Shown here: one piece after another, positions 44,837 through 49,993 of the stretch
How the letters are laid out: each line of letters begins with the position of its first letter
Numbering within the stretch: the first letter of the stretch is position 1
Notes under the pieces: generated by a model
The model's input: only the letters and a program-made list of their open reading frames with translations
The model's database searches: none
Told to the model about the DNA's origin: nothing
Program-made: the position numbers and the translations under genes
From: Bacteroidota bacterium
GTDB lineage: Bacteria; Bacteroidota; Bacteroidia; Bacteroidales; Prolixibacteraceae
Reading direction: 5' to 3'
NCBI GenBank assembly: GCA_030684645.1
Contig: JAUXUF010000354.1
Location: forward strand, 1-49,993
DNA length: 49,993 nt

Positions 44837-46015
44837 ATGAAATCCAGCAAATTGATCTGCATCGTTTTAATCGCAATCCTATGGGGCTGCAACGAAAAAT
44901 CTGAAAAATTCAACGGCCTTAACCTGAATATGGGAAATCTGTCCCGTTTGTCGGATGCGAAAAGTCGTTCGATAAGTCCCGAACATTTTTCCGGCGAAAA
45001 GGGAAAAGGTGGCATGGCTACCCTTGAAACTGGAAACGCAGCCAAGGCCGCCCGCGAGCTGGGCCAAGGCTGGAAGGTGAACCCATACATTCACATCGAA
45101 CCTGGTCAAACCTTTACTCTGGCCGAAATTGAAGGTGAGGGAGCCATTACCCATATCTGGATGACACCAACCTGTGACTACAGACTTTCAATTTTGAAAA
45201 TATATTGGGATGGAGAAACTGAACCTTCCGTAGAAGTTCCGGTGGGCGATTTTTTTGCTGCCGGCTGGGGACGTGGCTTTGAACCTAAAATACAATCGCT
45301 GGCTGTTTGTGTTAATCCTCGAAGCGGATTCAATTCTTACTGGCAAATGCCCTTCAGGAAAAAATGTAAAATTGTGATGGAAAACCTGGATACCAAAAAT
45401 GCTGGACTCTATTACCAGGTTGATTATGCTCTGACCGATGTTCCGGACGATGCGGCCTATTTTCATGCCCGGTTTAACAGGGTTCACGCGCTTCCGACAA
45501 AAGAAGTTTACACGATTGTGGATCAGATTAAAGGGAAAGGACAGTATGTCGGAACTTACCTGGCTCATGGGGCATATGGCCAGGGCTGGTGGGGCGAAGG
45601 CGAAATCAAATTTTATATGGATGGCGATACTGATTTTCCAACCATTTGCGGAACAGGAGAAGAAGATTATTTCTGCGGATCGTATGGATACGATGAAGTT
45701 GAAGATCAGAATGGAGTCATCAATTATACCTCGTTTAGCTCGCCTTATACTGGTTTTTATTACTTCAAAGACAATGATAAAATATCATTTGCCACCAAAG
45801 TTGGTGAATACCGCTGGCACATCACCGATCCTATCCGGTTTGAGAACGATTTAAAGGTAACCATTCAGTGTTTGGGATGGCAGGGCGAAGGAAGATACCT
45901 GCCTCTGAATGATGATTTGGCTTCGGTTGCATACTGGTATCAGAATGAACCACATACGCCATTCCCGAAATTCTTCGGCTCTGAGGAACTGGCCATTAAA
46001 AAGGAAAATCCCTGA
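44837..46015 (+). CDS. GH172 (DUF2961) family furanosidase-like lipoprotein, second copy
   Basis: Second DUF2961/GH172 protein of the window. The ATG at 44837 (MKSSKLICIVLIAILWGC, Cys18) gives a lipoprotein signal; the frame is open from 44738 but that part has no signal. Core motifs match the first copy: LAEIEGEGAITHIWMTPT, VEVPVGDFFAAGWG, YWQMPFRKKCKIVMEN and GTGEEDYFCGSYG with Glu276 at the position of Glu252 in the other protein. It lacks the extra C-terminal domain, so it is a single-domain enzyme of 392 aa. The two differ in membrane attachment and size, suggesting different stages of degradation. It begins 99 bp after the GH39-like gene. Confidence 0.9.
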   Translation: MKSSKLICIVLIAILWGCNEKSEKFNGLNLNMGNLSRLSDAKSRSISPEHFSGEKGKGGMATLETGNAAKAARELGQGWKVNPYIHIEPGQTFTLAEIEGEGAITHIWMTPTCDYRLSILKIYWDGETEPSVEVPVGDFFAAGWGRGFEPKIQSLAVCVNPRSGFNSYWQMPFRKKCKIVMENLDTKNAGLYYQVDYALTDVPDDAAYFHARFNRVHALPTKEVYTIVDQIKGKGQYVGTYLAHGAYGQGWWGEGEIKFYMDGDTDFPTICGTGEEDYFCGSYGYDEVEDQNGVINYTSFSSPYTGFYYFKDNDKISFATKVGEYRWHITDPIRFENDLKVTIQCLGWQGEGRYLPLNDDLASVAYWYQNEPHTPFPKFFGSEELAIKKENP

Positions 46016-46030
46016 TAAAAAAAATAGTTG

Positions 46031-47096
46031 TCAGGATGGCATTTGATTTCTGAATCTGATCTGCGGGTTTTCTGCTTTATAACTCAGCACAAACAAAATT
46101 GCAGAAATCGCCATAACCGCATAAAATGCGAATTGGTATCCTCCAAAATTTTTATTCGAGAAACTGAAAAATACAGGTCCGAACGCACTGGCAAAAACAA
46201 TAATTGCCATCACTTGTCCACTGATACGTCCCAGTGGGTACGTCCATAAAATCGCGGCCAGGTCACTGCCATCAAAACGCTATACAAGCCACTACATATC
46301 CCATTTCCAATGATAAACCCATAATAAAAGAAACCGTCGTCCAGATGACTAAGGCTAAACAGAGCTATTACCTGCCCAATAGCGATTGCATACAGCAGGT
46401 ATTTAAGCTTTTTATTTTATCGCTCAGCCAACCTCCCGCAAACGAAATTAATACGGAGACAAACGACATGGGAAGAAAAACAGAAAGCGCCTTTTCTTTG
46501 GTTAATCCAACATTTTCGAATATGGAGACCAAATGAAAGGTAAACCCAGTAATGTAAAGTGCATAGATAGCAAGTGGAATAGAAAACAACCAGAATGAGC
46601 AGGTTCTTCGGGCTTCTTCTAAGGTAAACTGTTTAAAAGCTTTAACTATCACATCCGGATTTGGATTAACTGTTATCTCACCATCCGGATTCAGTCCAAA
46701 ATCTTCAGGATTATCCCTGAAGAATAGAAACACAAAGATGGAAAAGAAGATCGCAATAGAACCCGACATAACCAAATAGGCACCCTTCCACGAAAATTCT
46801 TCAATAAAAAGGTCAAATGAAACCGGAGCAATTGCAAAGCCAAAAGAAACAAAAATCCTTGCCCCATACTGGTCGTACATTTTACCTGCCCAGGTTAACA
46901 AAAACGAACTGGGCACAGTACCAATCAGGTAGGCAAAACTCAGTTCGATTCGGCTAATGCAAAAATATGCAGGATTTAGATAGAGTATGTAAAGCGAAGT
47001 TGAATTGAGTGAAATTAATAAAACTGCAAAATCCTGAATCGAATTCATTAACGAACCTTGCATTGAATTCTGGTTCATTCGGCTACGGATTTTCAA
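46031..47096 (-). pseudogene. Broken MFS transporter gene (internal deletion and two frameshifts)
   Basis: The minus strand encodes most of an MFS permease in three frames. One frame (47096-46368) reads ISRIELSFAYLIGTVPSSFL, then GKMYDQYGARI joined directly to FVSFGFAIAPVSFD. In full-length relatives I know, these two segments are separated by about two membrane helices, so a piece is missing near 46850-46856. After FFRDNPEDFGLNPDGE the frame shifts at a run of A residues near 46412 (KIKKLKYLLYAIAIGQ in the shifted frame). It shifts again near 46230 (GRTHLGRISGQV expected), then ends in GQVMAIIVFASAFGPVFFS and stops at 46031-46033. A start upstream of 47096 is not clear. The two shifts alone could be sequencing errors, but the deletion cannot. 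Confidence 0.72.
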
Positions 47097-47544
47097 CGTT
47101 AATCATATTGCTCTGGCGACCAATGGGATATAATTCTGTCCGAAGAAGCAATGCACTTCGGCGATGCTGCGGACAAACGATTTTGAACCAAATACGGTGA
47201 TATTCTTTACCGGGCAGGTGGTTCAACATTCTTGAACCCAAGTATTTAATTTGGGTTATAACATTTCTATTGATTAAAAATAGCCGCAACTCACAAAGAA
47301 AATTTTCAATTTTTATAATTATTTATTCCTGAGTATTTTTTATATTTATACAAAATAAAGCACAGACAACCAAACATTTGCACTAAAATGGATAAAGTTA
47401 AATCCATTTCGTCGGGTTCACTGACTGTATTAGGAAGTCAGGGAACTTTATTCTATGAACTACTCCCTCCAGGTGGACTGATTATCAGCCATCAAAAAAT
47501 TAAAATACACTGCATGTAGCCGGGAAATTAATTGAAAAGAGATT
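47097..47544. other. Intergenic region upstream of the MFS remnant and GH113-like gene
   Basis: About 450 bp without a convincing gene. A minus-strand frame (47289-47083) may preserve degraded 5' sequence of the MFS gene but has no family signature. A 37-nt segment with GTCCG (47138-47142) and CGGAC (47170-47174) could form a hairpin. A plus-strand 43-codon frame (47388-47519) looks weakly coding but is unrecognised. The AT-rich stretch around 47320-47360 would suit a promoter for the next gene. Confidence 0.45.
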
Positions 47545-49725
47545 ATGTTTAAAAACATAGAGCTGGTTAGAATAAAACAAATCACAAAGATTAAATCAAA
47601 AAACACCATACTCTGGCTCACTATCAGCCTCATCGCTTCAATTGGCCCAAACATCAGCTTCGCTCAAAAAAAATCAACATTTACTGTTTCAGTCAAAGAT
47701 GAGCAAGGAAAAGAGATTGGGAAATATTTCGACAAACGCACAGATAGTTTGAGCATACAATCTTTTACAACCCTGGACTTCCAGATGATCCCCGCTTTGG
47801 AAATCAACGATCCGAAGCTGAAGAAGAAGTATTCTTCTTTCTTGGAATTATTCAAAAGAAACACAGGGAAAGAATTGAATGCAGTGAAGACTACACAGTA
47901 TATCATTGGAAATGTGAGTCCAAATAACAAAAAGTGGGGTCAACAAATCTCTGTGTACATCGGTCACGAATACAACGGCACGGACAGTATCATTAGGGGA
48001 GTTATAAAGGAAATCAATACGGGATTAGGTTTTGAATACCTCAAAGAAACGAGCACCTCTACAACAAATGGATGGAACTTTGATCTTAGTAAAGTTGATT
48101 ATCGAGAAAGTAGAAGATTATCGAGCATGGTGGATTTTTATGATAATAGAAACCCTAAAAGCTGCACGTTTTTCGTTGAAGGAATTTTCTATTATCCGAA
48201 TGACCTGAAGACACGTCTGAGGCATGAAATAACTAAAAACCTGCTTTTCTATTCCAACTTTGATAAAGACCTTCTTTACACAGGAACGTACGATCAGCAA
48301 TATTTCAAGATTACTCAGTTCAAGCCTGATTTGCTGAACATTTTGAGAATCATCATTTCGCTTAACAAGGATCACAACTTTGCAAATGATTTGAATGAGT
48401 TACATGAATTTCCAGTTGCAGATGCAGGTGCAACTCAAATTAATCGAAAAGTAGGTGAAGTGATTCAACTCGACGCAACTCAATCAATTGCACCTAACGG
48501 TGTAATCACTTCATATACATGGAGACAAATATTTAACACAAAAACAGGAGAGAATTTTATAACGTCTAACACAGTATCATTATCTGAATCAACATCACCA
48601 CTTGCCTCATTTGTGCCTCAGTGGCCAGGAAACTACAGGTTCGAATTGGTGGTAGTGGATGATGAAGGCTTCACAAATAAAGATTCTGTTGATATTGAAG
48701 TTTCCTTGAGTGCTAATCCACTTAAAATAAGATGGTTGAACTGTTGGGGATATTACGAGCCAAATGGATTAGAGGATTATGTTGCGAAGATGACCGATGA
48801 ATATGTCAATTATGATCATACCGAATGGATCGAGTTTGCACCATTTTGGTGGATGGAAAACAAAAGGTCAACCGACATACATCCTCTTCCGGAATGGGTT
48901 TCGGGAAGCCCTGGATTTACAATTCCTGATAGCACATTAATTAAATTGATATCAATTTTTCATGCGAAAGGATTAAAAGTAATGTTAAGACCAACACTGG
49001 AATTTTACAATTGGTCTGAATGGCGTGGAGGCCTGCAACCAGGTAATTGGGATGCATGGTTTGCATCTTACCAAAACTTTATTCTTCACTATGCAAAAAT
49101 TGCTGAACAGACGGGTGTGGAATTATTTTCGGTCGGTAATGAGTTAAAGAATTCAAACTCATACACGGATAAGTGGACTGGCATCATTTCTGAGGTAAGA
49201 AAAACCTACAGAGGCCTTCTCACGTATTCTGATTCGGATCTTCCATACGGGATTTCACCTATAGAATTTTGGGATAAACTGGACATCATAGGAACTGGTT
49301 TTTACAGTCCGATAACAGGCGCTGGAAGTTATTGGGATACTGGATTTCCGGCGATGAAAGATCCCCCATTCGACATTTTTGTTCAACCAATGCAAAACTG
49401 GTTTAACAAATTTTTATTACCTATTCATAACAAATATCAAAAACAGGTATTGATTACAGAAGCCGGATGTTCAAATGTTGACGGCGCCAATCTGGCGCCT
49501 TGGGTTTGGGATTATTCTAACACAACCCTCGACAATAAAGAGCAAGCAGACTACTATGAAGCATTTCTGAGAGTTATTTCTGATAAATCATGGATTTCCG
49601 GTGTGTTTTTCTTTGAATATGATCTGATGAGGGACTACAGCTTTCAACGTTCTATATGGCCAATAGCGCATAATCCTAAGAATAAACCCGCAAGAGAAGT
49701 AGTCAGACTTTGGTACACAAAATAG
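47545..49725 (+). CDS. Multidomain secreted protein: DUF2927-like N-domain, PKD-like domain, GH113-like glycoside hydrolase
   Basis: A long charged N-terminus precedes the signal (IASIGPNISFAQ, cleavage near residue 42). Residues about 44-285 form a domain that weakly resembles DUF2927 metallopeptidase-like proteins: RLRHEITKNLLF, then LYTGTYDQQYFKITQFKPDL. It has HE but no second His of HExxH, so it is probably not an active protease. Residues about 289-392 are a PKD/REJ-like Ig domain (ADAGATQINRKVGEVIQLDA). Residues about 394-726 are a TIM barrel similar to GH113 (beta-mannanase family): GLKVMLRPTLEFYNWSEWRG, acid/base Glu533 in FSVGNELKNS and nucleophile Glu639 in VLITEAGCSN. The domain combination is unusual. 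Base use looks more AT-rich than the preceding GH genes. Confidence 0.78.
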   Translation: MFKNIELVRIKQITKIKSKNTILWLTISLIASIGPNISFAQKKSTFTVSVKDEQGKEIGKYFDKRTDSLSIQSFTTLDFQMIPALEINDPKLKKKYSSFLELFKRNTGKELNAVKTTQYIIGNVSPNNKKWGQQISVYIGHEYNGTDSIIRGVIKEINTGLGFEYLKETSTSTTNGWNFDLSKVDYRESRRLSSMVDFYDNRNPKSCTFFVEGIFYYPNDLKTRLRHEITKNLLFYSNFDKDLLYTGTYDQQYFKITQFKPDLLNILRIIISLNKDHNFANDLNELHEFPVADAGATQINRKVGEVIQLDATQSIAPNGVITSYTWRQIFNTKTGENFITSNTVSLSESTSPLASFVPQWPGNYRFELVVVDDEGFTNKDSVDIEVSLSANPLKIRWLNCWGYYEPNGLEDYVAKMTDEYVNYDHTEWIEFAPFWWMENKRSTDIHPLPEWVSGSPGFTIPDSTLIKLISIFHAKGLKVMLRPTLEFYNWSEWRGGLQPGNWDAWFASYQNFILHYAKIAEQTGVELFSVGNELKNSNSYTDKWTGIISEVRKTYRGLLTYSDSDLPYGISPIEFWDKLDIIGTGFYSPITGAGSYWDTGFPAMKDPPFDIFVQPMQNWFNKFLLPIHNKYQKQVLITEAGCSNVDGANLAPWVWDYSNTTLDNKEQADYYEAFLRVISDKSWISGVFFFEYDLMRDYSFQRSIWPIAHNPKNKPAREVVRLWYTK

Positions 49726-49740
49726 ATAAGGAGATTTAAT

Positions 49741-49950
49741 ATGTTACGGTTTCTTACAATTCTTGTTTTACAATTGGTTCTCCTCCATGTTGGTGTTTCG
49801 CAGACTGTAAAAGGAAGAATTACCGATCCATTAACTGGAAAAGGGATTTCGAATCTTACAGTTACCATAGGAGATTTGTCGGTAGTTACAGATTCTCTCG
49901 GCAACTATGTTCTTAACATTTATTGGGTGTACGACAAAATTCCCTTTTGA
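49741..49950 (+). pseudogene. Truncated secreted protein with carboxypeptidase-regulatory-like domain
   Basis: Only the first part of a gene is visible. A signal peptide (MLRFLTILVLQLVLLHVGVS) is followed by the start of a carboxypeptidase-D regulatory-like domain: VKGRITDPLTGKGISNLTVT and TDSLGNYVLNI. The coding sequence then runs into unrelated AT-rich DNA and stops (YWVYDKIPF, TGA at 49948-49950). A full-length SusC or outer-membrane protein would continue past NI. The break at about 49918-49925 is consistent with an insertion whose body lies beyond the window. It starts 15 bp after the GH113-like gene, so it was probably co-transcribed with it. Confidence 0.6.
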
Positions 49951-49993
49951 CATAAATTAGGCAACATTTTGGTAATTTGTTATTAGTTCATGT

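Noticed and set aside
46234-46536. 100-codon plus-strand frame near the MFS remnant
   Set aside because: It is antisense to the frameshifted MFS coding sequence, whose membrane-protein signature is clear on the other strand.

Overview
The window comes from a member of the Bacteroidota, most likely a carbohydrate-specialist lineage of the Bacteroidia. The evidence is two SusC/SusD outer-membrane pairs, each preceded by a PKD-domain lipoprotein, many secreted or lipid-anchored glycoside hydrolases, typical Bacteroidota lipoprotein signals (a short Lys-rich N-terminus, then a hydrophobic stretch ending in ..AC or ..SC), AT-rich intergenic DNA, and the lack of strong Shine-Dalgarno sequences. No rRNA, tRNA, CRISPR array, housekeeping gene or transcription regulator was seen. 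Almost everything encodes capture or hydrolysis of glycans, esters and lipid-like substrates at the cell envelope.

Layout: (1) 135-3719 (+), a GH2 enzyme and a NagX-like membrane acyltransferase. (2) 4095-7390 (-), a membrane-anchored GH31 and a CPBP membrane protease. (3) 7768-15516 (+), the first PUL: PKD lipoprotein, SusC, SusD, then a GH172 (DUF2961) enzyme behind a strong terminator; a GH9 enzyme (15855-18326, -) converges on it. (4) 18925-25030 (+), the second PUL core with the same gene order, followed after a terminator by a PhoPQ-related (PF10142) hydrolase, two neutral-ceramidase-like proteins flanking a PHP-domain protein, and a GH78-like rhamnosidase (to 33300). (5) 33523-41613 (-), a likely operon read from right to left: decayed metallophosphoesterase, DUF3748 propeller lipoprotein, GH16, YncE-propeller/phosphoesterase fusion, a third ceramidase-like protein, and an alpha/beta-hydrolase. 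(6) 42461-46015 (+), a GH39-like lipoprotein and a second GH172 lipoprotein. (7) 46031-47096 (-), a broken MFS transporter. (8) 47545 to the end (+), an unusual PKD/GH113-like fusion and a truncated carboxypeptidase-regulatory-domain gene.

Inferred cooperation: PKD and SusD lipoproteins bind a glycan at the cell surface and SusC imports oligosaccharides. GH2, GH31, GH9, GH16, GH78, GH39-like, GH113-like and the two GH172 enzymes trim beta-, alpha- and furanosidic linkages. The esterases, three ceramidase-superfamily proteins, PHP protein and phosphoesterase could remove acyl, amide or phosphate groups. This mixture fits a decorated heteropolysaccharide or glycoconjugate better than a simple glucan, but the substrate cannot be read from the sequence.

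The least ordinary features lie outside the intact genes. There is an ~120-bp nested inverted-repeat element in two copies 36 kb apart, a perfect 24-bp hairpin between convergent genes, and a spaced direct repeat shared by the leaders of both PKD genes. Several gene remnants are also present: two internally deleted pseudogenes, an ancestral-operon fragment, and a ceramidase scrap matching an intact gene 11 kb away. Together they suggest an accessory region being actively remodelled.
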